From the NCBI GenBank assembly GCA_020631455.1, contig JAHDHF010000010.1, positions 1 to 38,868 on the forward strand: DNA of 38,868 nt, read 5' to 3'. The notes beneath the pieces are model-generated. The model was not told the origin of the DNA. It worked only from the letters and a program-made list of their open reading frames with translations, and ran no database searches. Shown here one piece after another: positions 15,684 through 24,453 of this stretch. The translations under genes and the position numbers were made by a program. Within the stretch, counting starts at the first letter, position 1; each line of letters opens with the position of its first letter. This DNA is from Saprospiraceae bacterium (GTDB lineage: Bacteria > Bacteroidota > Bacteroidia > Chitinophagales > Saprospiraceae).

Positions 15684-16544
15684 ATGAAGTATTTGTTTGT
15701 TCTATTGAGTGCTGTATTTGTATTGCCACTTACAGCACAATCTCCGTGGACTCAGCCACACAAGGGCGGCTATGCACAAGTAGGCTTTTCAATGATTCCT
15801 ACATACTCAAGTATTTTTTATGAGGATGGCAGCCTAGAGCTTCCTAGAGAAGTTCTTGATATTGAAGTTCAGCTCTACGGAGAGTATGGAGTGCGCGAGG
15901 GGACAACTCTTCTTTTGTCACTACCTGTAAAATATGTAAGTACAGGCGATTTGAATCCACAGTCCTTTATTATTACGCCTGAAAAATCAATTGTTGGACT
16001 TGGAAATACAACTCTAGGCATAAAGCAAGCGATCTTAAAAAATGATTTCAAACTATCAGCTTATCTCAATGCTGGTATTCCATTGATTAATAGAGATGAG
16101 AATACAGGCCTGCAAACGGGCTTTGATGCTTTTTTAATTACACCTGGTATTTCATTTGGCGCGGGTCTCGGCAAAGGCTATGCTTACGGATTTTCGGGCC
16201 TTGAAATCGCGACAAAAAATATCAGTCACAGTTATGTAGGCGGAGTGGAAGTTGGTTACAACATTGCCGATATTTTGACAGCAGCTGTCGTAATACATGC
16301 TCGTGTCTCCTTGCAAAATAGAGAAGATAATTTGGGCAACCTTTCATCAAATATTTTTACAGGATTGTACATGAATAATCAAGAATATATTTCTTGGGGA
16401 TTAAAAATATTTAAAGAAATTAAAAATGGCTATGGTGTGAGTGCTGCTTTTTATGGTGCATTTAGTGCTGATCGCGTCGCGAGATCGCCTTCGTTTAATC
16501 TTGGTGTGTTTAAGAAATTTGATGGCGCAAGTCAAGGTGAATAG
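15684..16544 (+). CDS. Putative outer-membrane beta-barrel protein
   Basis: A 286-residue protein with a signal peptide at 1-18 (MKYLFVLLSAVFVLPLTA, then QS). The mature part is made of alternating short amphipathic strands rich in Gly, Tyr and Phe (GYAQVGFSMIPTY, LQTGFDAFLITPGISFG, YGFSGLEIATKN, YGVSAAFYGAF), and ends with a strand FNLGVFKKF. This is the pattern of a 12-strand or so outer-membrane barrel, similar to MetA-pathway or transporter-type porins. The exact family is not recognised. There is no T9SS tail. Confidence 0.7.
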   Translation: MKYLFVLLSAVFVLPLTAQSPWTQPHKGGYAQVGFSMIPTYSSIFYEDGSLELPREVLDIEVQLYGEYGVREGTTLLLSLPVKYVSTGDLNPQSFIITPEKSIVGLGNTTLGIKQAILKNDFKLSAYLNAGIPLINRDENTGLQTGFDAFLITPGISFGAGLGKGYAYGFSGLEIATKNISHSYVGGVEVGYNIADILTAAVVIHARVSLQNREDNLGNLSSNIFTGLYMNNQEYISWGLKIFKEIKNGYGVSAAFYGAFSADRVARSPSFNLGVFKKFDGASQGE

Positions 16545-16553
16545 GCTGCCAAT

Positions 16554-16695
16554 GGCATAGGGATGGAAGCAGCGCCCGTAGGGCGGATTCTATTAAAAAC
16601 GCCTCACAATTTTGTGGGGCTTTTTTAATAGAAGCTAGGCTACCGTACGGCGGATCAGCCCGCCGTAGCTGAATGAAATGAAGCTGCGGATGCCC
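16554..16695 (-). repeat. Structured intergenic element, type 2, copy 7 (degenerate core, terminator in H2)
   Basis: Minus-strand orientation. The terminal stem is GGCAT with ATGCC. H1 is about eight pairs with one G-U, CCGCAGCT with AGCTACGG. H3 is GCCC-TAC-GGGC. The mirror core GCTCGCTGTTCGCTCG is lost, replaced by CCGTACGG and neighbours, and P1 is incomplete. The H2 slot holds the terminator of the upstream plus-strand gene. Confidence 0.8.
16588..16633 (+). terminator. Bidirectional terminator nested in repeat copy 7
   Basis: GCCTCACAA and TTGTGGGGC form the stem, followed on the plus strand by TTTTTT. The hairpin is extended outward by TTCTATTAAAAA pairing with TTTTTTAATAGAA. It lies 44 bases past the stop of the putative barrel gene. 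Confidence 0.8.
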
Positions 16696-16756
16696 ATTTA
16701 AAAATGATAATGTTGTTTACGAGAATATGTCAATACTATTTCCGAAACATTGTGAA

Positions 16757-16764
16757 TACTTTTG
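16757..16764 (+). promoter_or_regulatory. Putative -7 promoter element TACTTTTG
   Basis: Matches TAnnTTTG, 15 bases before the ATG of recG. Confidence 0.55.
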
Positions 16765-16779
16765 CTAGGTAAATTGAGC

Positions 16780-18909
16780 ATGATACAAAGCGAGCATCAC
16801 AGTTTCCTTGATACTTCTGTCGAATTTCTTAAAGGAGTTGGGCCTAAGCGTGCGAAGCTGCTGAATAAAGACTTGCGGATTTACACCTTTGCTGATCTTA
16901 TTGAGCATTATCCATTTCGGTATACTGATCGTACACAATTGCATCGTATACGTGAGCTCAATGCGGATAGCGGAAATGTCCAATTGCTTGGTATGATGCG
17001 ACGAGTGAGTGTCGCTGGCTCTGGATTTAAGAAACGGCTTGTCGCTCGTTTTCAAGACGAGACAGGCAGCATTGATTTGACGTGGTTTAAGGGCGTTCAG
17101 TATCTCCAAAAAATCATTAAACCGAATCAACAATATCTGATTTTTGGTCAAGTCAATAGTTTTAATGGACGGCTCAGTATTACGCATCCAGAAACAGAGC
17201 TGATCGAGCGCGAAGAAGACACGTCTGAGTACACGACACTTGTGCCAGTGTATAGTGTGACTGAGCCATTGCGGAGGAGCGGACTCGATAGTCGCGGGAT
17301 TCGCAAGAGCATGGCGCACTTGTTTGGGCAGCTCAAGGATGCTGATGTGCCTGAGACCTTGCCTGAGTATTTGATCCAAAAACTGAAGCTGCCGCATCGG
17401 CTGCCTGCTTTGCGGATGCTCCATTTTCCAGCAGACTGGGAACAACACAAAGCTGCTGTGCGGAGATTCAAATTCGAAGAGTTGTTTTTTAATCAATTGC
17501 CACTCGTACAAAGCAACTCAATCAACAAACGCACGATCAAAGGGCCGAAGCTCGAGCAATTGGGTGACGCCTTCAATCGCTTCTACAATGAGATCCTCAG
17601 CTTTGAGCTGACAGGCGCACAAAAGCGAGTCATCAAAGAGATTAGAGCCGATGTGCGCTCCGGCCGCCACATGAATCGTTTGCTTCAAGGCGATGTCGGG
17701 AGCGGAAAAACAATCGTCGCGGTCATCGTCATGCTCATGGCACTTGATAATGACTATCAAGCCTGCTTGATGGCGCCGACAGAAATTCTCGCGCGGCAGC
17801 ATTACGATGGTATTAGTGAACTACTTAAGCCGCTTGGCTTGACTGTTAGCTTTTTGAGCGGCAGCATTAAAGGCAAAAAGCGCAAACTCATCCTCGAACA
17901 ACTTCAAGCCGGCGAGATCGATATCTTGATCGGTACTCATGCCTTGATCGAAGAATGGGTTGTCTTCAAGCAGCTCGGCATAGCCGTGATCGACGAGCAG
18001 CATCGCTTTGGCGTCGCGCAGCGCGCCAAGCTCTGGGCAAAACGCACAGATGATAAGCCGCCGCACATCCTTGTGATGACTGCTACACCAATTCCGCGTA
18101 CACTCGCGATGACTGTCTACGGCGATCTTGATGTCTCGACGATTGATGAGCTGCCGCCAGGGCGCACACCAGTCGAGACTCTTGTCCGCACGAATACACG
18201 TCGCACAGAAATCTATACCTTCATCAAGCAGCAGATCGAAGAAGGCCGCCAAGCCTACATCGTCTATCCGCTCATCGAAGAAAGCGAAACCCTCGATCTA
18301 CAGAACCTTGAAGATGGCTATGCGATGGTCAAAGACTATTTCCCCGAGCCGAAATATCAGATCAGCATGGTGCACGGCCGTATGAAAGCCGCCGAAAAAG
18401 ATGCCGAGATGCAGCGATTCGTCAGGGGCGAAACCCAGATCATGGTCGCCACGACAGTGATCGAAGTTGGTGTCAATGTGCCCAACGCTTCTGTGATGGT
18501 CATCGAAAATGCAGAGCGTTTTGGACTCTCGCAGCTTCACCAGCTGAGAGGACGAGTCGGGCGTGGAGCCAAGCGCTCGTACTGTGTTTTGCTCGCAGCT
18601 TACAAGCGCAGCAAAGAGGCCAAAAAGCGACTCGATACAATGGCAGAGACGACGGACGGTTTCAAAATCGCCGAAGTCGATATGGAGATACGCGGTGGCG
18701 GCGATATCGAAGGCACGCAGCAGAGTGGGGTGATTCAGTTTCGCCTAGCAGATCTCGCCACCGATCAAAATATTCTCCAAGCAGCGCGCACCATCGCGCA
18801 GCGCATCGTGACCGATGATCCACACCTCGACCATCCTGTACACACTTGCATCCGCAAGCAGCTCAAACGCATCCGCAAGAGCAAAAGCAGCTGGAGTCGT
18901 ATCAGTTAA
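16780..18909 (+). CDS. recG: ATP-dependent DNA helicase RecG
   Basis: RecG remodels stalled forks and Holliday junctions. The 709-residue protein has the N-terminal wedge/OB region (FLKGVGPKRAKLL, LIEHYPFRYTD), Walker A GDVGSGKT at 304-311 and the DEQHRFG box at 405-411. TATPIPRTLAMTVYGDLD is the RecG-specific motif III region. The C-terminal LHQLRGRVGRG and RGGGDIEGTQQSG motifs are also diagnostic. The ATG at 16780 is preferred over an upstream TTG that coincides with the promoter motif. Length is normal. The stop is 19 bases before a small membrane protein gene that has its own promoter motif. Confidence 0.96.
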   Translation: MIQSEHHSFLDTSVEFLKGVGPKRAKLLNKDLRIYTFADLIEHYPFRYTDRTQLHRIRELNADSGNVQLLGMMRRVSVAGSGFKKRLVARFQDETGSIDLTWFKGVQYLQKIIKPNQQYLIFGQVNSFNGRLSITHPETELIEREEDTSEYTTLVPVYSVTEPLRRSGLDSRGIRKSMAHLFGQLKDADVPETLPEYLIQKLKLPHRLPALRMLHFPADWEQHKAAVRRFKFEELFFNQLPLVQSNSINKRTIKGPKLEQLGDAFNRFYNEILSFELTGAQKRVIKEIRADVRSGRHMNRLLQGDVGSGKTIVAVIVMLMALDNDYQACLMAPTEILARQHYDGISELLKPLGLTVSFLSGSIKGKKRKLILEQLQAGEIDILIGTHALIEEWVVFKQLGIAVIDEQHRFGVAQRAKLWAKRTDDKPPHILVMTATPIPRTLAMTVYGDLDVSTIDELPPGRTPVETLVRTNTRRTEIYTFIKQQIEEGRQAYIVYPLIEESETLDLQNLEDGYAMVKDYFPEPKYQISMVHGRMKAAEKDAEMQRFVRGETQIMVATTVIEVGVNVPNASVMVIENAERFGLSQLHQLRGRVGRGAKRSYCVLLAAYKRSKEAKKRLDTMAETTDGFKIAEVDMEIRGGGDIEGTQQSGVIQFRLADLATDQNILQAARTIAQRIVTDDPHLDHPVHTCIRKQLKRIRKSKSSWSRIS

Positions 18910-18915
18910 AATACA

Positions 18916-18923
18916 TACTTTTG
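18916..18923 (+). promoter_or_regulatory. Putative -7 promoter element TACTTTTG, leaderless type
   Basis: TACTTTTG, four bases (TACT), then the ATG of the small membrane protein at 18928. The spacing is the same as for the SDR and DEAD-box helicase genes. Confidence 0.6.
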
Positions 18924-18927
18924 TACT

Positions 18928-19266
18928 ATGTCAGACCATAATATCCTTGATCACGATACTATCTCAGAGCAGCCAGAATCAATTCCAGATGCAGGGCTCA
19001 TTTTCGGCCTCGGTATCGTCTCTATCGTTTTAAGCCTCACATTCTGTGGCATAGGGTTTATTCCTGGTGTCATTTGCCTGATTAAAGCAAAAGAGCCGAT
19101 GCGACTCATCAAAGAAAACCCTGGGAAATACACAGACGCCTCTAATGTGTCAACAGGTCGCGTACTTGGTTTGATCGGGACTATCATTGGCGGACTCATG
19201 TTCGTATTTGTATTTCTCTATTTTATTTTCATCTTCGCACTTATCGCTGCTGAAGGTAATTTTTAA
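18928..19266 (+). CDS. Small two-helix membrane protein (CCC-motif/DUF4190-like)
   Basis: A 112-residue protein with a polar N-terminus of about 22 residues. A first membrane segment covers about 23-52 (LIFGLGIVSIVLSL, then CGIGFIPGVICLI). A polar loop KAKEPMRLIKENPGKYT follows, and then a second segment at about 78-108 (VLGLIGTIIGGLMFVF to FALIAA). This layout, with the small Gly-rich helix, a KENP-type loop and a second helix, is that of the DUF4190-like or 'CCC motif' membrane proteins of Bacteroidota. The function is unknown. Confidence 0.8.
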   Translation: MSDHNILDHDTISEQPESIPDAGLIFGLGIVSIVLSLTFCGIGFIPGVICLIKAKEPMRLIKENPGKYTDASNVSTGRVLGLIGTIIGGLMFVFVFLYFIFIFALIAAEGNF

Positions 19267-19292
19267 TTCTATTTTTTAATAGAATAAGAAGA

Positions 19293-19438
19293 GGGCGGCT
19301 CGCCGCGCTCCGCGCAGCGATCAGGCTGTTCGGCAGCTCGCTGTTCGCTCGGCCACACTAAAAAAATCCTGCTTGGAAATGTTCCAAGCAGGATTTTTTT
19401 TAGTGCGTCTGCTGCGCACTGCCTACCATCCTTGCCGC
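19293..19438 (+). repeat. Structured intergenic element, type 2, copy 8, with terminator in H2
   Basis: Lies between two convergent genes. The terminal stem is GCGGC with GCCGC. H1 pairs TCGC with GCGA and CGCG with CGCG. In P1 the outer pairs are AGG with CCT instead of GGG with CCC, a compensatory change. TG/CA and GGCAG/CTGCC are kept. The mirror core is intact. The H2 slot holds a 50-base hairpin; H3 is GC-TGC-GC. A short palindrome TTCTATT-TTTT-AATAGAA sits just before it at 19267-19284. Confidence 0.9.
19356..19405. terminator. Bidirectional terminator nested in repeat copy 8
   Basis: Arms of 23 to 24 bases. The GC part pairs TCCTGCTTGGAA with TTCCAAGCAGGA, flanked by an A run on the left and a T run on the right, and closed by CACTA with TAGTG. 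It can end transcripts from both convergent neighbours. Confidence 0.85.
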
Positions 19439-19453
19439 AGAAGCATCGAATGT

Positions 19454-20767
19454 TTATTCTTGATTGACCGTATTATCACCATGTGAGCGACCTTTTGACT
19501 CGCCTTTGCGATAGGCTTCTTCGAGTTCTTTTTGTTCGTCAGCTGCTACAGGATTGACTTCATCCCAGCTGCTGAGATCGGGTGAGCCAGCATCAACCCA
19601 TGCAGTCATCCACGCATTGCCGATGGCGAGTATCGTCGCGCGCATACGCTCTTCGACCATGCCGTCCATTTCATTCATAAATGCTTCAGCATAGTCGCGG
19701 CAATAGGTGCGGATGGTCGCATCAAGGCGCTGCTCGTAGCACATCTGCTTGTCTTGCGGAAATGTTTTGCTGAGTCGTTTCTCGATTTGAAGGACGCTAT
19801 CGACAAGCTCATGACTGTCAAATGCTGCCTGCCAAAAGAAATCGCGTGTGCTCTCGACGTATTCGGCCTTGCCGACGAAGTAATCGAATCGCTCATCAGC
19901 AAACAGCTCTGGGATGCGACTTTCCCAAAAGCCGTGGATGCCGACTTGATTGGTGAGCTGCCCGTTGTAGTTTTTGGTCGTGTGCAGCGGCACGTGTATA
20001 TCACCGATGTAATGTCCAAGCTCGGCTGAGATGCGCAGAATTTGCTTCTTGTTTTTGGTTTCAAATGCGCGCTTGAGTTTATTCTGTACACGCTGCAGAT
20101 TCCAAGGAGCGATGCCCCAAGGACTCAACTCATCTATAAACCACACTTCTTCGACTTTGACTTTAATTGGTGTCTCTGAGAAGACGGCTCGGAGCTGCTC
20201 GGTTGTGATCGTCCAGGTCTCTTGATAAAATTGAGGCAGCACGTTTTCGCGATAGAAGTCTTGATACGGCTCGGCATCAAACTCGATGCTGTCGACTGCA
20301 AATGCACGTCGAATATCTGGGCTATTGAGTATCCAAGTATCGTCTTCTACGCGCATCACGTCGTGACCGAGCAGATGCAAAGTGTCGCCGCGCTTGGTGC
20401 GGACGTACATACCTGCGTAGCGAGCCTGTGCATGATCCCATCGCTTGGGCAGCATGTCAAATGGCGGCTTGCCCCAGTGGTCGATGTCTATGTAATGGCG
20501 TACGCCTTCGTGCTTGGTCGCGTAGCGACGTTTGTCTGGATCGACGGCATGATCAGTGATGTACTCGATATGCTTTTTGTAGAAGCCGATCATCTCTGGT
20601 GGTAGCGTAAATACGGCAAGTCGATTGATGCGTTTATGTCCCCAAAATCCCCACTCCGGGTTTTCGGCTGCGGCCTCTGGGGCTGGTGTGTGCCCTTGGA
20701 AGATGAGCGCAGCTGAACAAACTGTCACAAGCGCGAAAACAAAAATGATGGTTTTGGAAATCTGCAT
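19454..20767 (-). CDS. Exported zinc-dependent phospholipase C / S1-P1 nuclease-like protein
   Basis: A 437-residue protein with an N-terminal hydrophobic export segment at about 5-24 (KTIIFVFALVTVCSAALIF). The mature part begins with the WGFWGHKRINRLAV motif, in which the tryptophan and histidine are typical N-terminal zinc ligands. HYIDIDHWG follows, and then GHYIGDIHVPLHTTKNYNG, which matches the central H...D..H zinc motif of the Zn-PLC/S1-P1 nuclease fold. It probably hydrolyses phosphodiester bonds outside the cytoplasm; phospholipid versus nucleic acid cannot be decided. The C-terminus is charged and has no T9SS tail. Confidence 0.8.
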   Translation of the reverse strand: MQISKTIIFVFALVTVCSAALIFQGHTPAPEAAAENPEWGFWGHKRINRLAVFTLPPEMIGFYKKHIEYITDHAVDPDKRRYATKHEGVRHYIDIDHWGKPPFDMLPKRWDHAQARYAGMYVRTKRGDTLHLLGHDVMRVEDDTWILNSPDIRRAFAVDSIEFDAEPYQDFYRENVLPQFYQETWTITTEQLRAVFSETPIKVKVEEVWFIDELSPWGIAPWNLQRVQNKLKRAFETKNKKQILRISAELGHYIGDIHVPLHTTKNYNGQLTNQVGIHGFWESRIPELFADERFDYFVGKAEYVESTRDFFWQAAFDSHELVDSVLQIEKRLSKTFPQDKQMCYEQRLDATIRTYCRDYAEAFMNEMDGMVEERMRATILAIGNAWMTAWVDAGSPDLSSWDEVNPVAADEQKELEEAYRKGESKGRSHGDNTVNQE

Positions 20768-20784
20768 AAGCGTCTACTCTACGT

Positions 20785-20894
20785 GGCATAGGGATGGTAG
20801 CAGGCTGCCGTAGGCAGAGCCACTTGTGGCCGAGCGAACAGCGAGCTGCGGATCAGCCCGCCGCTATCACGAGTATCGTGGTAGCGGATGCCCC
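20785..20894 (-). repeat. Structured intergenic element, type 2, copy 9
   Basis: Minus-strand orientation, between two minus-strand genes. The terminal stem is GGCAT with ATGCC. H1 is long: CCGCTACCACGA with TCGTGATAGCGG, 11 of 12 paired. In P1, GCAG with CTGC replaces GGCAG with CTGCC, and GGG with CCC and TG with CA are kept. H2 is GCCAC-AA-GTGGC; H3 is TGCC-TAC-GGCA. The mirror core is intact. Confidence 0.9.
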
Positions 20895-20935
20895 AAAATA
20901 CGATGAAGAATAAAGTCTTTGTTTGTGATCGTATG

Positions 20936-21934
20936 TTAATTGTCTGGGAAGAAGCCGTTGTATGCGATAAATATCTTGCCGATGACAAAATGCTGGGCGA
21001 CGAGAAGATCGCTGCCACGATTGGGCCATGTGTAATAGCGGCCTTTGGTACGTGAGAGTCCGCTTGACTCATCCATGCTGAAATAGTCTGTCGTGTTGGT
21101 GATGCCATCTGAAGTAACGGTGATCGTCGCAAATGGAATCGTCTGTACGAGTGAATCGCGCTGCGGTATGTCATTGCGAAAGACTTCGCCACTCAGTTTT
21201 GTGTAGTTGCTTAGGTATTCTTTGATGATGCTCTGATTAGGCACTTGAGCTTTTGGTGTTGTGGTAGGATGTAGCGGCTCTACACTATACTCGCCTTTGG
21301 AGGTTTGTTTAACTTTAAAGGATTGGCTGCGATATTTTGGGTATTCGATACTCAATTCTTGGATGCTTCCTTCTGGATAAGCGTAAAGTGTGCGGTCGCG
21401 CCATGCTTCGGCATCGAGCACGAGACTCGGACGGAGCACGCCTTCCCAAGACTGAATGTGAGTGACGTATGGCTGCTTGCTGCCTTCCATCAAGGTGAAT
21501 GTGCCTTGTGCTTCTGGATCGCTATCGCCGATATAATACACTCGCAAAGGTGTTTTGTCATCATCACCGTAGACCATGACTTTAATTGCATTAGTCGCAA
21601 GATCGCTCATGACTCGATCTATATTGCTTTTGGCGACTGGATGCCGTACGTCGATCTTGGTTGCTACGCGCAAGACATTTTGAACCATATCAATACGCGC
21701 AGTGTGTTTTCGATTGACTGTCCAGCTTTTATCGTTGCGCTGTAAGTAGATGTTTCGACCATCGCGATGGCTCAGAAAAACAGCTTTAATCTCGCTTGCT
21801 TGTTCGACTGCAAAATCTGTATCAGAACTGGCAAGCGTATTCATAGATGAGTCGCCTCTCAAGAAATACCAAGCTGCTGTGCAAACGAGCAATGCAAGAA
21901 AAACAAGCAGGAGGATTCGCGTACTGCGATTCAT
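20936..21934 (-). CDS. DUF4340 family protein of the gliding/ABC cluster
   Basis: A 332-residue protein with an N-terminal membrane anchor at about 7-25 (ILLLVFLALLVCTAAWYFL). The DUF4340 pattern follows: DISLxxxGxxxxLxK-like blocks (IKAVFLSHRDGRNIYLQRNDK, shortened) and VMVYGDDDKTPLRVYYIGD. DUF4340 proteins usually sit directly after GldG-type ABC accessory genes, as here, six bases past the gldG stop. It is presumably a periplasmic-facing partner of the GldFG transporter; its biochemical role is unknown. Confidence 0.85.
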   Translation of the reverse strand: MNRSTRILLLVFLALLVCTAAWYFLRGDSSMNTLASSDTDFAVEQASEIKAVFLSHRDGRNIYLQRNDKSWTVNRKHTARIDMVQNVLRVATKIDVRHPVAKSNIDRVMSDLATNAIKVMVYGDDDKTPLRVYYIGDSDPEAQGTFTLMEGSKQPYVTHIQSWEGVLRPSLVLDAEAWRDRTLYAYPEGSIQELSIEYPKYRSQSFKVKQTSKGEYSVEPLHPTTTPKAQVPNQSIIKEYLSNYTKLSGEVFRNDIPQRDSLVQTIPFATITVTSDGITNTTDYFSMDESSGLSRTKGRYYTWPNRGSDLLVAQHFVIGKIFIAYNGFFPDN

Positions 21935-21940
21935 AAGGAA

Positions 21941-23725
21941 TTATTTAATGTACCGTCTTCGGCGTACGAATGTAAATGCTATTCCGAAAAAGATGAGTAG
22001 TGCAGGTGGAATCACCATATTGATGAGCTGCCATTTGACTCGCTCATCATTTGCTTTTGGGCGATTTAATAAACGAAGTTTAACGTCTTTATTTCGTGCT
22101 GCGATCACGCCACTGTCGTCCATTAAGTATTCAATCGTGTTGAGCAAAAAGTCTTTATTGCCAAATTGGTATTCGACAAATTCGTTAAACCCAAGCGGCA
22201 TTGGAATGTATTCGCCTTCGCGACTCAGACGGACATTATTGCGCGCAATGTCACCATCGGCAATGACGACCATTCGTGTATTGGCACTTTTGTCACGCAG
22301 TTGAATGCCAAGTTGATCGAGTCCGCGTTTCATTGATTCGGAGACACGATTTTTGTAGTGCGATGGGAATGTTCCTTCGAGAAGAACGGCCAGCGGCTGA
22401 AATTGCTTGTTGAATTTGTCAGGCGAAGGCTCATTGCGTAAAATTTCAAGCGAGACGCGTGATGTATTTGCTTGAAAGCGGCTATTCTCAGAAGACGAAA
22501 GAAGAATGGTTTTTTTAATCGGCGTCTTCGTTTTAAATGTATCAATCGAGCTTGGATACTTCATCTCAATGGCGTCAAGATTCTTGACGATCGGATGCTC
22601 ACTTTGAGAAACTGCAAGAACGTGGTAAAACCATTTCTTCAGGTCATATTGCGGCGCATTGCCGACCATGCCGACTTGGATCGGAATCGGAGTACACGAC
22701 ATATCAAGAACCATATTTGGATTGATCTTGACTCCATAGCGGAAGAGCTGATCTTCGAGATTGAGCGGATAGTCATACGGCACGTACATTTCTCGATTGC
22801 CGCCGAGGCTATCGAGATCTATGGCAAGGCGATCAACCATCCAAAGTACTTTGCCACCATTCATGACAAATTGATCGATCTTGAATTTGTCTTGCTCAGA
22901 AAATTCACCACGTGGTTTAGCTACGATGAGTAAACCTGCTTCGTCGAGTTGAAGCTCATTGGCTGAGCTGACTGCTGCGGTCTTGATGCCGACTACGCTA
23001 TCAAGATTTACCCTTGCAACTCGATAAAACTTCTTGAGTTCTTTATCGAGGTCGGCAGTTTGTACAGGCTCAAGCTCACCATGTCCACTTGTGTAAAGAA
23101 TAGCAGGCTTCTTCGTCAACTTTAGCTTTTGTATGGCATTGGCAAACTTGTATTCAAGCAAATTGACCGAGCGATTAAGGATAACTTCTTGGTTGCCGCC
23201 GCCTGCGACTTCATTGTCGAGGAGCGAGATCGGCATTTTTCTGTTCTTGTAGCTGACGATCGCTCCTGGGAAAATATATTGCTCGCTGCTGCTGCCATCA
23301 GTTTCTTTGACTTCAAGTCGCGTTGGATTCAAGCCCAGATTAATGAGTTTTTCGCGAGCCGAATTTATTTCTTCGGTTGTTCCTTCGTTTGGATTCGCAA
23401 ATCTGTACTCAACAAGCGGATTGATATTCCGCAGCTCATCGAGCATGTCGCGGGCTGACGTTTGTAAGCGCTCAAAACCAGCAGGAAAATCTCCGTCGAG
23501 ATAGACTTCAATAAAAACTGGCTCATCGACATCGTCAAGGACTTTTCGTGTCGCATCCGTGACCGAGAAGAGCTTGTCTTCTGTCATGTCGATCTGTGTC
23601 CAAAATGCAGAACCAAGGACATTAATGAAGATCAATATGCCAACAGCAAGCACGAGCTGCAAGAGACTTTGCGCCATGTAGCCTCGCGTCCGCTTTTTCC
23701 CGACTTCTTTTTTCTGTGCTACCAT
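21941..23725 (-). CDS. gldG: Gliding-motility ABC transporter accessory protein GldG
   Basis: A 594-residue protein with a membrane helix at about 18-40 (SLLQLVLAVGILIFINVLG) and a second at the C-terminus (MVIPPALLIFFGIAFTFV). Between them is a large extracytoplasmic domain with PVFIEVYLDGDFPAGFERLQ, YRFANPNEG and GGKVLWMVDRL, as in GldG. GldA, GldF and GldG form an ABC transporter required for gliding in Flavobacterium. The gene overlaps gldF by seven bases and leads into the DUF4340 gene, so all are likely co-translated. Confidence 0.92.
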   Translation of the reverse strand: MVAQKKEVGKKRTRGYMAQSLLQLVLAVGILIFINVLGSAFWTQIDMTEDKLFSVTDATRKVLDDVDEPVFIEVYLDGDFPAGFERLQTSARDMLDELRNINPLVEYRFANPNEGTTEEINSAREKLINLGLNPTRLEVKETDGSSSEQYIFPGAIVSYKNRKMPISLLDNEVAGGGNQEVILNRSVNLLEYKFANAIQKLKLTKKPAILYTSGHGELEPVQTADLDKELKKFYRVARVNLDSVVGIKTAAVSSANELQLDEAGLLIVAKPRGEFSEQDKFKIDQFVMNGGKVLWMVDRLAIDLDSLGGNREMYVPYDYPLNLEDQLFRYGVKINPNMVLDMSCTPIPIQVGMVGNAPQYDLKKWFYHVLAVSQSEHPIVKNLDAIEMKYPSSIDTFKTKTPIKKTILLSSSENSRFQANTSRVSLEILRNEPSPDKFNKQFQPLAVLLEGTFPSHYKNRVSESMKRGLDQLGIQLRDKSANTRMVVIADGDIARNNVRLSREGEYIPMPLGFNEFVEYQFGNKDFLLNTIEYLMDDSGVIAARNKDVKLRLLNRPKANDERVKWQLINMVIPPALLIFFGIAFTFVRRRRYIK

Positions 23726-24450
23726 TTTCTACGTTCGAGCGATGTTTTGGTGAGCAAAATGAAAAAGACAACAACCGAAATGAAGTAAATCACATCGCGT
23801 GTATCAAGTAAACCACGGCTGATTGATTCGTAGTGATGAAGAATTCCGAGGTTTTGCACAAAAGAATCACCTCTTCCCGAAAGAATAGGCAAACCACTCA
23901 ACATGTCAAATGCTAAGAAGACAATGAAGCACAACAACATCGCAAGGATGAAGGCAATGATTTGATTGTTGGTTAAGCTGCTTGAAAACAGTCCAATAGC
24001 TACGAATGCGCCTCCTAGAAAAATCAAGCCCAAATACGAACCAGCTACTGCTCCAAGGTCAATGTTGCCTACTGGATAACCTAGCTGATAAACACTAAAG
24101 ACGTAAATCAGAGTAGGTACTAGAGCCACAACAACAAGTAACCAACAGGCAAAAAATTTCCCTAAAACAATTCCAAGGTCAGAAACAGGTTTTGTAGCAA
24201 GTAGCTCAATTGTTCCAGCTTGCTTTTCTTCAGCAAATGCGCGCATTGTAATGGCTGGAATCAAGAAGAGAAATACAATAGGCGCATTATCAAAAAACGG
24301 CCGCATCGTCGCAAAGCCTCCATCCAAAATACCGATGCCAGGAAAAATCCAAATCCAAGCACCTGTAAACAGTAGAAACACGCCCATCGCAATATAGCCG
24401 ATGTAGCTGCTCAAAAAGAGATTGACTTCTTTACTTAAAATGCCCCACAT
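23719..24450 (-). CDS. gldF: Gliding-motility ABC transporter permease GldF
   Basis: A 243-residue integral membrane protein with about six hydrophobic segments. The ABC-2 type permease motif RAFAEEKQAGTIELLATKP lies near residue 67, the coupling-helix region expected to contact GldA. Length and order next to gldG match GldF. Its start is three bases after the stop of the unknown gene upstream, and its end overlaps gldG by seven bases. Confidence 0.92.
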   Translation of the reverse strand: MWGILSKEVNLFLSSYIGYIAMGVFLLFTGAWIWIFPGIGILDGGFATMRPFFDNAPIVFLFLIPAITMRAFAEEKQAGTIELLATKPVSDLGIVLGKFFACWLLVVVALVPTLIYVFSVYQLGYPVGNIDLGAVAGSYLGLIFLGGAFVAIGLFSSSLTNNQIIAFILAMLLCFIVFLAFDMLSGLPILSGRGDSFVQNLGILHHYESISRGLLDTRDVIYFISVVVFFILLTKTSLERRKW

Positions 24451-24453
24451 AGT

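Noticed and set aside
20898-20934. Inverted repeat ATACGAT/ATCGTAT as a terminator of the DUF4340 gene
   Set aside because: The arms are only seven bases with a 23-base loop and a weak T tract, so the structure is not convincing.
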